Assembly (NCBI GenBank): GCA_051009475.1
Contig: JBPCWO010000273.1
Span: forward strand, 1 to 13,425
Length of the DNA: 13,425 bases
Direction: 5' to 3'
DNA from: CAXMNX01 sp051009475
GTDB taxonomy: Bacteria; Pseudomonadota; Alphaproteobacteria; Rhodobacterales; Rhodobacteraceae
This document shows positions 7,179 to 13,425 of the stretch, in pieces. The notes under the pieces were generated by a model that saw only the letters and a program-made list of their open reading frames with translations, was not told where the DNA came from and searched no databases. A program made the position numbers and the translations under genes. Positions within the stretch are counted from its first letter, which is position 1. Every line of letters begins with the position of its first letter.

Positions 7179-8417
7179 ATGCCCATTCTGGTTATGAAAT
7201 TCGGCGGCACGTCGGTTGCCACGCTCGACCGCATTCGGCGCGCTGCCAAACGCGTCGGCCGCGAAGTCGCGAACGGCTATGACGTGGTCGTCATCGTGTC
7301 GGCGATGGCCGGTAAGACAAACGAGCTTGTCGAATGGGTCGAAGAGACATCAAAGTTCTTTGATGCCCGCGAGTATGATGCGGTTGTGTCTTCGGGCGAA
7401 CAGATAACCGCCGGATTAATGGCGCTGACGCTGCAGGAAATGGATGTGCCAGCGCGATCCTGGGCCGGGTGGCAGGTGCCGCTTGTCACCAATTCCGCCC
7501 ACGCGGCCGCGCGGATTGAAGAGATCCCAACCGAAAATATCAGCGCGAAGGTTGCCGAAGGCATGCGCGTTGCAGTTGTTGCCGGGTTCCAGGGCATCAG
7601 CCACGAGGGCCGTGTGACTACGCTGGGACGCGGCGGGTCTGACACCACTGCCGTAGCGTTCGCAGCCGCGTTCAGTGCAGAACGATGCGACATTTATACG
7701 GACGTAGATGGAGTTTACACGACCGATCCTCGGATCACCTCGAAGGCGCGAAAACTCGAGAAAATCGCATTCGAGGAAATGCTGGAATTGGCGTCGCTCG
7801 GCGCAAACGTTCTTCAAACCCGATCGGTTGAACTTGCGATGCGATTTAACGTGCGCTTGCGGGTCCTGTCGAGTTTCGAAGACAACAATGAAAACGCCGG
7901 CACGCTTGTGTGTGCCGAGGAGGACATCATGGAAAGCAATGCAGTCAACGGCGTCACATACAGTCGCGACGAAGCGAAGATGACGCTTTTATCAGTGGCC
8001 GACCGACCTGGAATCGCCGCCGCTATCTTTGGGCCGCTTGCGGATGCCGGGGTGAATGTCGACATGATCGTCCAGAACATTTCCGAAGACGGCCGCACGG
8101 ACATGACATTCTCGCTGCCCGTAGGGCAGGTTGCGGGGGCTGAAAGGGCGATGGCCGCAACAAAAGAATCTGGCGAAGTCAATTTCGCTGAGCTCGTCAT
8201 TGACCCGGATGTCGCCAAGGTTTCGGTTGTTGGTATTGGAATGCGAAGCCACGCCGGTGTTGCCGCGCAAATGTTCAACGCACTTCGCGATGAAGGGATT
8301 AACATCAAAGTTATCACGACGTCAGAGATCAAGATTTCGGTGCTGATTGACCGGAAATACCTTGAGCTTGCGGTTCAGGCGCTCCACGACACGTTTGGCT
8401 TGGAAACCGCGGCCTGA
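7179..8417 (+). CDS. lysC: Aspartate kinase
   Basis: A 412-residue cytoplasmic enzyme that phosphorylates L-aspartate, the first step towards lysine, threonine, methionine and diaminopimelate. The amino-acid-kinase domain has KFGGTSVA at residues 7-14, TLGRGGSDTTA at about 148-158 and YTDVDGVYTTDPR at about 173-185, which form the substrate and ATP sites. Two ACT domains follow: the first contains SVADRPGIAAAIFGPLADAG (from about residue 272), the second VSVVGIGMRSHAGVAAQMF (from about 348). These are the feedback sites for lysine and/or threonine in this monofunctional class. The start at 7179 is preferred to an in-frame TTG at 7122 because MPILVMKFGG is the usual N-terminus and GGGA lies 5 nt upstream of the ATG-proximal spacer. 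It converges on betA with 65 bp between stops and no clear terminator. No lysine riboswitch-like structure was recognised upstream. Confidence 0.96.
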   Translation: MPILVMKFGGTSVATLDRIRRAAKRVGREVANGYDVVVIVSAMAGKTNELVEWVEETSKFFDAREYDAVVSSGEQITAGLMALTLQEMDVPARSWAGWQVPLVTNSAHAAARIEEIPTENISAKVAEGMRVAVVAGFQGISHEGRVTTLGRGGSDTTAVAFAAAFSAERCDIYTDVDGVYTTDPRITSKARKLEKIAFEEMLELASLGANVLQTRSVELAMRFNVRLRVLSSFEDNNENAGTLVCAEEDIMESNAVNGVTYSRDEAKMTLLSVADRPGIAAAIFGPLADAGVNVDMIVQNISEDGRTDMTFSLPVGQVAGAERAMAATKESGEVNFAELVIDPDVAKVSVVGIGMRSHAGVAAQMFNALRDEGINIKVITTSEIKISVLIDRKYLELAVQALHDTFGLETAA

Positions 8418-8482
8418 TTTTGGTCGTCGTTTTTAGCCGCGTAGTATATTTCGCTGGGAATTCGAGCTCTTTTTGATCGAAG

Positions 8483-10138
8483 TCACCTTTGGGCCGTCTG
8501 CCAATCCGGGTGAATCCACGGCTGCACCTCGTCTCTCGGCAACTTGCGGCCCAGAATATGATCCGCAGCTTTCTCGCCGACCATAATCGAAGGTCCATTC
8601 AAATTGCCATTTGTAATCTGAGGAAAGATCGAGCTGTCGGCCACGCGCAGGCCATCGACGCCTATGACGCGGCATTCTGGATCAACGACTGCGAGTTGAT
8701 CGCTGGACGCGCCCATTCGACAAGTTCCGCACGGGTGGTAAGCGCTTTCGGCATGTTCGCGAACAAAGTCATCAATTGCTTCGTCGGATATCGCATTTGC
8801 ACCTGGCTGAATCTCGTGGCTGACAAATGGTTTAAAAGCCTCTTGCGCAAAAATCTCGCGGGTGAGCCGGACAGCGGTGCGAAACTCGGCCCAGTCCCGT
8901 GGGTCGGACATGTAGTTGAACCGAATTTCGGGATCTGCGCCCGGATCGGACGAGCGTAGCTTGACATCTCCGCGGGATACGCTGCGCATCGGGCCAACGT
9001 GGGCCTGAAAGCCGTGGCCTTCGGCCGCAGTTTGACCATCATAGCGCACGGCAAGTGGAAGAAAGTGAAATTGAATGTCAGGATACTCGATGCCCGGTTT
9101 AGAGCGGATAAACCCGCAGCTTTCAAAATTATTTGACGCGCCCAGACCGGTTTTTGTGAACAGCCACTGTGCGCCCAGAATGCCTTTCCACGCCCAATTC
9201 CAGTACCGATAGAGCGTTATTGGCTGGCTGGCCGCCATCTGGAAATAGACTTCAAGATGGTCCTGCAGATTTGCGCCCACCCCTGGCCGATCTGCGATAA
9301 CATTGATGCCATGCCCGGAAAGTTGCGCACCGGGACCAATGCCCGAGAGCATCAGAAGCTTTGGCGAATTTATGGCAGATGCCGCAAGAATAACTTCGCG
9401 CCGCGCTGTGATAACTTCGAGCGACGTTCCGCGCTTAACTTCGACGCCCGTGGCGCGACCGCCTTCGAATGAAACTCGCCGAACCAGCCCTCGCACCAAG
9501 TCACAGTTCTGGCGGTGCAGCGCCGGGCGCAGGTAGGCGTTCGCTGCAGACCAGCGACGGCCCTTCCAGACCGTTTGCTCGAATGGCCCAAATCCTTCTT
9601 GCTTTTCACCGTTGTAGTCGCTGGTCGTCTCGTATCCCGCCTGCTCGCCAGCCTCGACAAACGCATGATATAGCGGATTTTTTCGCAAGCCCCGGGTAAT
9701 GTGTAGTGGTCCGTCCGTGCCCCGCCACGACGGATCGCCACCGTGTCCGCCATCGTGCCAGTTTTCCATCCGTTTGAAATAGGGAAGCACATCGGCGTAG
9801 GACCAGCCGGTTGCACCAAGCTGCGCCCAGGCGTCAAAATCGCGGGCGTGACCCCGGACATAGACCATCCCATTGATGGACGACGATCCGCCGATCACTT
9901 TGCCGCGCGGACAGGCAAGCCGCCGATTTCCTAGATGTTGTTCGGGCTCAGTCTGAAACCCCCAGTCATAACGCGACATATTCATCGGATAGCTAAGCGC
10001 GGCTGGCATCTGGATAAACGGACCGGCGTCCGTTCCACCGTGTTCGACAACCAGAACCGAATTGCCCGCCTCGGAGAGTCTGTAGGCGAGCGCACAGCCC
10101 GCGGAGCCAGCGCCGACTATGACGAAATCAGCTTCCAT
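8483..10138 (-). CDS. betA: Choline dehydrogenase
   Basis: A 551-residue flavoprotein of the GMC oxidoreductase family that oxidises choline to betaine aldehyde, and often on to glycine betaine, feeding electrons to the membrane. The FAD-binding Rossmann motif GAGSAG is at residues 9-14. The GMC signature 1 lies at 79-102 (GKVIGGSSSINGMVYVRGHA), and signature 2 is ASAINSPKLLMLSGIGP at about 253-269. The C-terminal active site YHPCGTCRMG carries the catalytic His468, and NGNLNGPSIM carries Asn512, the same 44-residue spacing as the His/Asn pair of choline oxidase. Length matches BetA. The start at 10138 overlaps the GST-like stop (TGATG), with AGGAA 9 nt upstream, implying translational coupling. 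A longer frame starting near 10321 was rejected. It is the last gene of the betI-GST-betA unit. Confidence 0.95.
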   Translation of the reverse strand: MEADFVIVGAGSAGCALAYRLSEAGNSVLVVEHGGTDAGPFIQMPAALSYPMNMSRYDWGFQTEPEQHLGNRRLACPRGKVIGGSSSINGMVYVRGHARDFDAWAQLGATGWSYADVLPYFKRMENWHDGGHGGDPSWRGTDGPLHITRGLRKNPLYHAFVEAGEQAGYETTSDYNGEKQEGFGPFEQTVWKGRRWSAANAYLRPALHRQNCDLVRGLVRRVSFEGGRATGVEVKRGTSLEVITARREVILAASAINSPKLLMLSGIGPGAQLSGHGINVIADRPGVGANLQDHLEVYFQMAASQPITLYRYWNWAWKGILGAQWLFTKTGLGASNNFESCGFIRSKPGIEYPDIQFHFLPLAVRYDGQTAAEGHGFQAHVGPMRSVSRGDVKLRSSDPGADPEIRFNYMSDPRDWAEFRTAVRLTREIFAQEAFKPFVSHEIQPGANAISDEAIDDFVREHAESAYHPCGTCRMGASSDQLAVVDPECRVIGVDGLRVADSSIFPQITNGNLNGPSIMVGEKAADHILGRKLPRDEVQPWIHPDWQTAQR

Positions 10139-10779
10139 CAGAAGGTATTCCTGAGTGTATCGTAGGAAACCATAACTGCCGACTGATAAGCTGGCCGGTC
10201 GGCCAGCCGGTCGTAATATTTGCGCAACGCCGGCAGCGCGCGGCGATCGATCTGAATATCGAAATAGCGGTAGAGCACGTGACCGAACTGAATATCGGCA
10301 AGCGTCAGGTGGTCGCCGCAAAGAAATGGCATGGCCGACAATCGCGGCTCGGCTTTGTCCAGCGCGTCTTCCAGACAGTCCAGGTTCGCGCGTATTAGTT
10401 CTGGATCACGACGTTCAGGCAACGTGCGCGCCGTGCGCCAGAATACAGGCCCGGTAAACGCCTCAGCCACGGAATGCTTTGCCCATTCCGCCCACATATC
10501 GACCTTGGCTCGTTCTAGTGGATCACTTGGCCAGAACGAATCGGCCCCGTGGGCGGCCGCCAGATAACGCAAGATCGCCGGTGTCTCAAACAGCGCTGTC
10601 TTGCCAACAGTCAGGACCGGGATTTGTCCGTGGGGATTCATCGCCCAGAATTCAGGCGTATCGAGGCCACCGAAGACCTCGCCGTAGTCGAGCCTTGAAT
10701 AGCTTAGCCGCAACTCTTCGAGCCCCCAGAGAAGTGCCTGTACATTCGACGACGTAGTTCGACCATATACAGTGAGCAT
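10138..10779 (-). CDS. Glutathione S-transferase family protein
   Basis: A 213-residue soluble protein with a thioredoxin-like N-terminal and all-helical C-terminal domain. The N-terminal motif YGRTTSSNVQALLWGLEEL (residues 5-23) places the likely active-site Ser10/Ser11 and Asn12. NPHGQIPVL holds the cis-proline (Pro54), and FETPAILRYLA provides the glutathione gamma-glutamyl contacts Glu65 and Thr66 (usually Glu-Ser). LTLADIQFGH is the N-capping box of the C-terminal domain. The gene is locked between betI and betA: its ATG overlaps the betI stop and its stop overlaps the betA start, both as TGATG. A GTG one codon upstream is an alternative start. A role in choline or betaine aldehyde metabolism or in detoxification is only inferred from position; the substrate is unknown. 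Confidence 0.9.
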   Translation of the reverse strand: MLTVYGRTTSSNVQALLWGLEELRLSYSRLDYGEVFGGLDTPEFWAMNPHGQIPVLTVGKTALFETPAILRYLAAAHGADSFWPSDPLERAKVDMWAEWAKHSVAEAFTGPVFWRTARTLPERRDPELIRANLDCLEDALDKAEPRLSAMPFLCGDHLTLADIQFGHVLYRYFDIQIDRRALPALRKYYDRLADRPAYQSAVMVSYDTLRNTF

Positions 10780-11363
10780 CACGCCGTTTCCGTTGCCAGC
10801 ACGTTGCCCAGCGAAGCCATGAGCGTTGCGATTGCGTCTTCGCCGTTCGGGTCGCGGTCTGCGAGGCCGTGGTTCAGATAGACGCCATCAATCAATTCGG
10901 CGGTGCGCTGCGCCAAATCCTCGGCCTCGGCACCGACCAGTGGCCGCAGTGCAAAGGTGAGATTCGAGCGCAAACGTCGGCGATAGATGCGATGTAGCCG
11001 CGCTGCAGCCGGTGAAGACAACGCCAGAACGTAGAAGTTCAGCCAGGCCGAAACGACGTCACTCTGAAAATTGGACCGAGCGAACGCGCCGTTTACAATA
11101 GCCACCACGCGTTCCCGGGGCGATTTCGCAGCTGTGAGGCCCGTAAGAACTCCGCCTGCATATTCTTTCATGATATGCCGCATCGCCGCGAGCAATATGT
11201 CGTCTTTGGCCCCAAAATAATGATGTGCCAGACCGCTCGACACACCAGCCCGCCGCGCAATTTGCGCCACAGTTACGTCCAGAGAGCCTGCCTGACCGAT
11301 CTCGACAATCGTGGCGTCGATTAACGCGGCGCGACGAATGGGTTCCATTCCAAGCTTGGGCAT
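10779..11363 (-). CDS. betI: Choline-responsive transcriptional repressor BetI (TetR family)
   Basis: A 194-residue DNA-binding protein that represses choline uptake and oxidation genes and releases DNA when choline is present. The N-terminus MPKLGMEPIRRAALIDATIV is nearly diagnostic of BetI. The TetR helix-turn-helix is at about residues 31-50, with VAQIARRAGVSSGLAHHYF. The C-terminal ligand domain carries SAWLNFYVLALSSPAAARLH and LIDGVYLNHGL, both typical of BetI. An in-frame TTG two codons upstream was rejected because homologues begin MPKLGM. It is the first gene of the betI-GST-betA unit and its 81-bp upstream spacer, shared with choX, holds the probable operator, so it is likely autoregulated. 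Confidence 0.95.
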   Translation of the reverse strand: MPKLGMEPIRRAALIDATIVEIGQAGSLDVTVAQIARRAGVSSGLAHHYFGAKDDILLAAMRHIMKEYAGGVLTGLTAAKSPRERVVAIVNGAFARSNFQSDVVSAWLNFYVLALSSPAAARLHRIYRRRLRSNLTFALRPLVGAEAEDLAQRTAELIDGVYLNHGLADRDPNGEDAIATLMASLGNVLATETA

Positions 11364-11405
11364 GCTCAACTTCTTTTGTTGCCCTTAACGGGTATCTGGT
11401 TTTTA

Positions 11406-11419
11406 ATTGACTCGTCAAT
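11406..11419. promoter_or_regulatory. Probable BetI operator
   Basis: ATTGAC-TC-GTCAAT is a perfect 6+2+6 palindrome, the only strong one in the betI-choX spacer. As I recall it, the Escherichia coli BetI site is a roughly 21-bp dyad with ATTGA and TCAAT half-sites, and this palindrome has the same half-sites. Together with the position between betI and its expected targets, this supports a BetI dimer site. Binding is inferred. Confidence 0.65.
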
Positions 11420-11431
11420 CAAGAAAAAAAT

Positions 11432-11437
11432 AGGGAG
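11432..11437 (+). promoter_or_regulatory. Shine-Dalgarno sequence fixing the choX start
   Basis: AGGGAG lies 7 nt before the ATG at 11445. A longer in-frame reading from an upstream TTG at 11376 would run through the operator and bury the signal peptide, so 11445 is taken as the start. Confidence 0.75.
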
Positions 11438-11444
11438 TGAACTG

Positions 11445-12368
11445 ATGCATCTGAAATCCACGCTGTCGGTGCTGGCCATTGTGGCCGCGGGCCCGGCACT
11501 TGCTGATTGTGATACGGTAACGTTTTCGGATGTCGGCTGGACCGACATAACCGCAACCACGGCCGCGACGACTGTGGTTCTCGAAGCACTTGGCTATGAC
11601 ACCGATATCACGATCCTGTCGGTGCCGGTGACCTACACGTCGTTGGCCGAAGGGGATATCGACATATTCCTCGGCAATTGGATGCCGACGATGGAAGCCG
11701 ATATTGCCCCCTACCGCGAGGCTGGCACGGTCGACACGGTTCGCGCAAACCTGCAAGGAGCGAAGTATACCTTGGCGGTCAACAAGGTTGCCGCCGATCT
11801 TGGCATTGGCAGCTTTGCCGACATCGCTGCGCAAAGCGATGCGCTTGAAGGCAAAATTTTCGGTATCGAGCCCGGCAATGATGGCAACCGCCTGATCCAA
11901 TCAATGATTGATGAAAACGCCTTTGGTCTGAGCGGGTTCGAAGTCGCCGAAAGTTCGGAACAGGGAATGCTAGCACAAGTTGCCCGCGCAGATCGACGTG
12001 GCGAACCGGTGGTCTTCCTCGGTTGGGAACCGCACCCGATGAATGCCAATTTCGAGCTGACATACCTGGAAGGCGGCGATGATTGGTTCGGGCCGGATCT
12101 GGGCGGTGCAACTGTATTCACCAACACCGCCGCCGGCTACGCGGACGCATGCCCAAACGTTGGCACGCTATTGAACAACCTAGAGTTTTCGCTTGCGATG
12201 GAAAACGAGATCATGGGCGCAATTCTGGACGACGGACAGGATCCGGCTGACGCGGCTTCAGCGTGGCTGGCCTCCAACGCCGATGTTCTTGGCGGCTGGC
12301 TGAACGGCGTCACAACGAAAGACGGCGCGGATGGCATGGCAGCTGTGAAAAGTGCGCTGGGGCTATAA
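11445..12368 (+). CDS. choX: Choline ABC transporter substrate-binding protein
   Basis: A 307-residue periplasmic protein that captures choline for ChoWV. The signal peptide is MHLKSTLSVLAIVAAGPALA, cleaved before DCDTV. The choline site of Sinorhizobium meliloti ChoX is an aromatic box which I recall as Trp43, Trp90, Tyr119 and Trp205, plus Asp45 and Asn156. The equivalents here, all at a constant offset of 11, are Trp32 (DVGWTDI), Trp79 (LGNWMPT), Tyr108 (GAKYTLA), Trp194 (FLGWEPHP), Asp34 and Asn145. Cys22 and Cys236 could form a disulfide across the mature protein. Length matches the family. It heads the choXWV unit, opposite betI, and is followed by a 117-bp structured spacer before choW. 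Regulation by BetI through the upstream palindrome is likely. Confidence 0.95.
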   Translation: MHLKSTLSVLAIVAAGPALADCDTVTFSDVGWTDITATTAATTVVLEALGYDTDITILSVPVTYTSLAEGDIDIFLGNWMPTMEADIAPYREAGTVDTVRANLQGAKYTLAVNKVAADLGIGSFADIAAQSDALEGKIFGIEPGNDGNRLIQSMIDENAFGLSGFEVAESSEQGMLAQVARADRRGEPVVFLGWEPHPMNANFELTYLEGGDDWFGPDLGGATVFTNTAAGYADACPNVGTLLNNLEFSLAMENEIMGAILDDGQDPADAASAWLASNADVLGGWLNGVTTKDGADGMAAVKSALGL

Positions 12369-12376
12369 TGCAATTC

Positions 12377-12402
12377 CGAGGGGGCACCTGCCCCCTCGTT
12401 TT
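12377..12402 (+). terminator. Terminator-like hairpin after choX
   Basis: CGAGGGGGCA (12377-12386), loop CC, and TGCCCCCTCG (12389-12398) form a perfect 10-bp GC-rich stem, directly followed by TTTT (12399-12402). The loop of 2 nt would open to 4 in practice. It begins 8 bp after the choX stop. The short T run makes it a partial rather than a complete intrinsic terminator, consistent with abundant binding protein and reduced read-through to choW. It could equally act as a 3' stabiliser of the choX message. Confidence 0.75.
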
Positions 12403-12439
12403 GCGCTTCGCTGCGACTGAATTTCCAACCGAAATTAGC

Positions 12440-12473
12440 GTGGTCGTCTGCGAAGCGAGATGCAGGCGACCGC
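12440..12473 (+). promoter_or_regulatory. Second hairpin in the choX-choW spacer, just upstream of the choW ribosome-binding site
   Basis: GGTCGTCTGC (12442-12451) pairs with GCAGGCGACC (12462-12471) with one G-U wobble. The stem extends by two more pairs to 12440 and 12473, one of them G-U, and the loop is GAAGCGAGAT. The stem ends 4 nt before the G-run 12478-12482 that serves as the choW ribosome-binding site. The 8 bases GCGAAGCG at 12450-12457, partly in this stem, can instead pair with CGCTTCGC at 12404-12411. Whether it modulates choW expression is unknown. Confidence 0.5.
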
Positions 12474-12485
12474 AATTGGGGGCAA

Positions 12486-13319
12486 ATGGACTGGCTGACT
12501 GACAACAAGATACCCGTCGGAAAATGGGCCGCGGCGATCTTTGAGTGGCTGCAGGACAACGGCGCGTTTTTCTTTGATGCCCTGTCGGACTTCCTCGAGG
12601 CGCTGATTGACGCGATCCTTTGGGTTTTGCAGACGCCCAATCCGCTTGTGATCATTCTGATTTTTGCCGGGATAACTTACTTTATTCAGCGAAGCTGGAA
12701 GATGGCGCTGCTGACTTTGGTCGGATTTCTCTTCATCCTGAATCAGGGATACTGGGAGGAAACGACCGAAAGTCTGACGTTGGTATTGTCCGCTTGTGTT
12801 GTATGTATGGGCATCGGCACACCCATTGGAATTGCCGCAGCGCACCGGCCCAGACTCTTTCGTGCCATGCGTCCAATTCTGGACCTCATGCAAACGCTGC
12901 CAACGTTCGTCTACTTGATCCCTGCCATCGTCTTTTTCGGGATTGGCATGGTGCCGGGATTGATCGCCACGGTGATTTTTGTGCTGCCTGCTCCAATCCG
13001 GCTCACGCATCTTGGCATTTCGACCACGCCGTCGGCGCTTTTGGAAGCGGCACAAGCTTTTGGCGCCACGCCGCGACAGACGCTTTGGAAAGTGGAACTG
13101 CCATACGCGCTTCCGCAGATTATGGCTGGTCTTAACCAAACGATCATGCTGTCGCTTTCAATGGTCGTGATTGCCGCGCTTGTCGGCGCGGACGGACTCG
13201 GTGTCCCGGTCGTACGGGCTTTGAACCAGGTCAACACGTCATTGGGTTTTGAAAGCGGGTTCATAATTGTCGTAGTCGCCATCGTCCTTGATCGCATGCT
13301 GCGGGTGGACCGGTCATGA
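12486..13319 (+). CDS. choW: Choline ABC transporter permease
   Basis: A 277-residue inner-membrane subunit of the ProW/OpuAB type that forms the choline channel with ChoV. After an amphipathic N-terminal region (residues 1-50) there are about six hydrophobic segments, roughly at 52-68, 72-86, 97-118, 140-170, 215-235 and 257-270. The binding-protein-dependent permease EAA loop is clear: EAAQAFGATPRQTLWKVELP at residues 187-206, with the conserved Gly193 and Leu-Pro at 205-206, which contacts the ATPase. TLPTFVYLIPAIVFFGIG is typical of the ProW/ChoW family. The start ATG follows a G-rich ribosome-binding site (12478-12482). It follows choX after a structured 117-bp spacer and overlaps choV by ATGA, implying translational coupling. 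Confidence 0.95.
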   Translation: MDWLTDNKIPVGKWAAAIFEWLQDNGAFFFDALSDFLEALIDAILWVLQTPNPLVIILIFAGITYFIQRSWKMALLTLVGFLFILNQGYWEETTESLTLVLSACVVCMGIGTPIGIAAAHRPRLFRAMRPILDLMQTLPTFVYLIPAIVFFGIGMVPGLIATVIFVLPAPIRLTHLGISTTPSALLEAAQAFGATPRQTLWKVELPYALPQIMAGLNQTIMLSLSMVVIAALVGADGLGVPVVRALNQVNTSLGFESGFIIVVVAIVLDRMLRVDRS

Positions 13320-13425
13320 GCGCTGTTTCATTCGAAAATGTTTCAATAGTTTTCGGTAATAAACCCGAAAAGGCGCTCCCATTGATGGACGAAGGGCTTG
13401 AGCGAGGCGAAATCCAGCAACGGAC
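13316..13425 (+). CDS. choV: Choline ABC transporter ATP-binding protein (3' end outside window)
   Basis: Only the first 36 codons are present. The start ATG at 13316 overlaps the choW stop as ATGA. The visible sequence begins MSAVSFENVSIVFG and continues with KALPLMDEGLERGEIQ, a beginning characteristic of ChoV-type choline ATPases, in which a short insert precedes the Walker A region. The Walker A, signature and Walker B motifs lie beyond the window edge, so function rests on this N-terminus and on the choXW context. It would supply ATP-driven energy for choline import through ChoW. Confidence 0.88.
   Translation, partial: MSAVSFENVSIVFGNKPEKALPLMDEGLERGEIQQR

Larger units (their letters stand above)
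11364..11444. promoter_or_regulatory. Divergent betI / choX control region
   Basis: This 81-bp spacer must contain promoters for both the betI-GST-betA and the choXWV units. A candidate choX promoter on the plus strand is TTGCCC (11379-11384), 17 bp, TTTAAT (11402-11407). A candidate betI promoter on the minus strand is TTGACG (complement of 11413-11418), 17 bp, ATACCC (complement of 11390-11395). Both were assigned by eye and the -10 boxes are imperfect. The palindrome at 11406-11419 overlaps the choX -10 and the betI -35, which would allow one bound repressor to block both. Confidence 0.45.

Noticed and set aside
7277..7693. Several long minus-strand open frames antisense to lysC (also at 7814-8332)
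   Set aside because: They are opposite a well-conserved enzyme gene, have no recognisable domain and follow from its GC-skewed third positions.
8408..8441. Inverted repeat CGCGGC...GCCGCG at the lysC end as a terminator
   Set aside because: Only 6 bp of stem, a loop of 22 nt, part of it inside lysC, and no T tract after it; too weak to call.
10139..10321. A 61-residue N-terminal extension of BetA
   Set aside because: It overlaps the GST-like gene out of frame, has no homologous character, and the ATG at 10138 gives the standard BetA start with AGGAA upstream and a TGATG overlap.
11376..11444. An upstream start for choX adding 23 residues
   Set aside because: It would translate through the palindrome and ribosome-binding site and displace the signal peptide; the ATG at 11445 has a good Shine-Dalgarno sequence.
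12435..13139. A 234-codon open frame on the minus strand across choW
   Set aside because: It lies antisense to a clear ABC permease gene, has a basic, low-complexity composition rich in Arg, Gln and Lys, and shows no family motif; it is a shadow of choW codon bias.

Overview
The window looks like chromosomal DNA of a marine alphaproteobacterium, most likely a Rhodobacterales (Roseobacter-type) member. This is inferred from moderately GC-rich coding sequence, a choline ABC transporter of the ChoXWV type, BetI and BetA of the alphaproteobacterial form, a TAXI-type TRAP transporter with a fused permease, and a DUF1178 gene next to an aspartate kinase of the alphaproteobacterial length. No RNA gene, mobile element, prophage or CRISPR array was seen. 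The genome is not identified further.

Layout. (1) 1-2593: the 3' part of a gene for a secreted outer-membrane beta-barrel protein, cut by the left edge; a rhomboid protease; and a convergent gene for the RNA 2',3'-cyclic phosphodiesterase ThpR, whose stop lies 2 bp from the rhomboid stop. (2) 2594-3234: an AT-rich spacer with several small palindromes, then a Nudix hydrolase. (3) 3352-6531: a two-gene TRAP transporter of the TAXI class (substrate-binding protein, then a fused 4TM-12TM permease) with a perfect 10-bp hairpin between the genes. (4) 6634-8417: a DUF1178 protein and aspartate kinase (lysC). (5) 8483-13425: a choline-to-glycine-betaine locus arranged around a divergent control region. 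To the left (minus strand) runs betI - glutathione S-transferase-like gene - betA, with both junctions being 1-nt TGATG overlaps. To the right (plus strand) runs choX - choW - choV, the last cut by the window edge.

How the genes work together. ChoX binds choline in the periplasm (all aromatic-box residues recalled for this family are present), ChoW and ChoV import it, and BetA oxidises it to betaine aldehyde. BetI is the choline-sensing repressor. The 81-bp betI-choX spacer holds one perfect palindrome, ATTGAC-TC-GTCAAT, placed to overlap candidate promoters in both directions, so a single BetI dimer site could control uptake and oxidation together. The betaine aldehyde dehydrogenase gene betB is not in the visible operon, while an unexplained GST-like gene is.

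The most interesting signals are non-coding. Both transporter operons carry a strong hairpin between the binding-protein gene and the permease gene. The 117-bp choX-choW leader also contains a second stem close to the choW ribosome-binding site and an alternative pairing that would compete with it. The GST-like gene locked between betI and betA is the most interesting coding observation. I found no clearly new multi-gene system.
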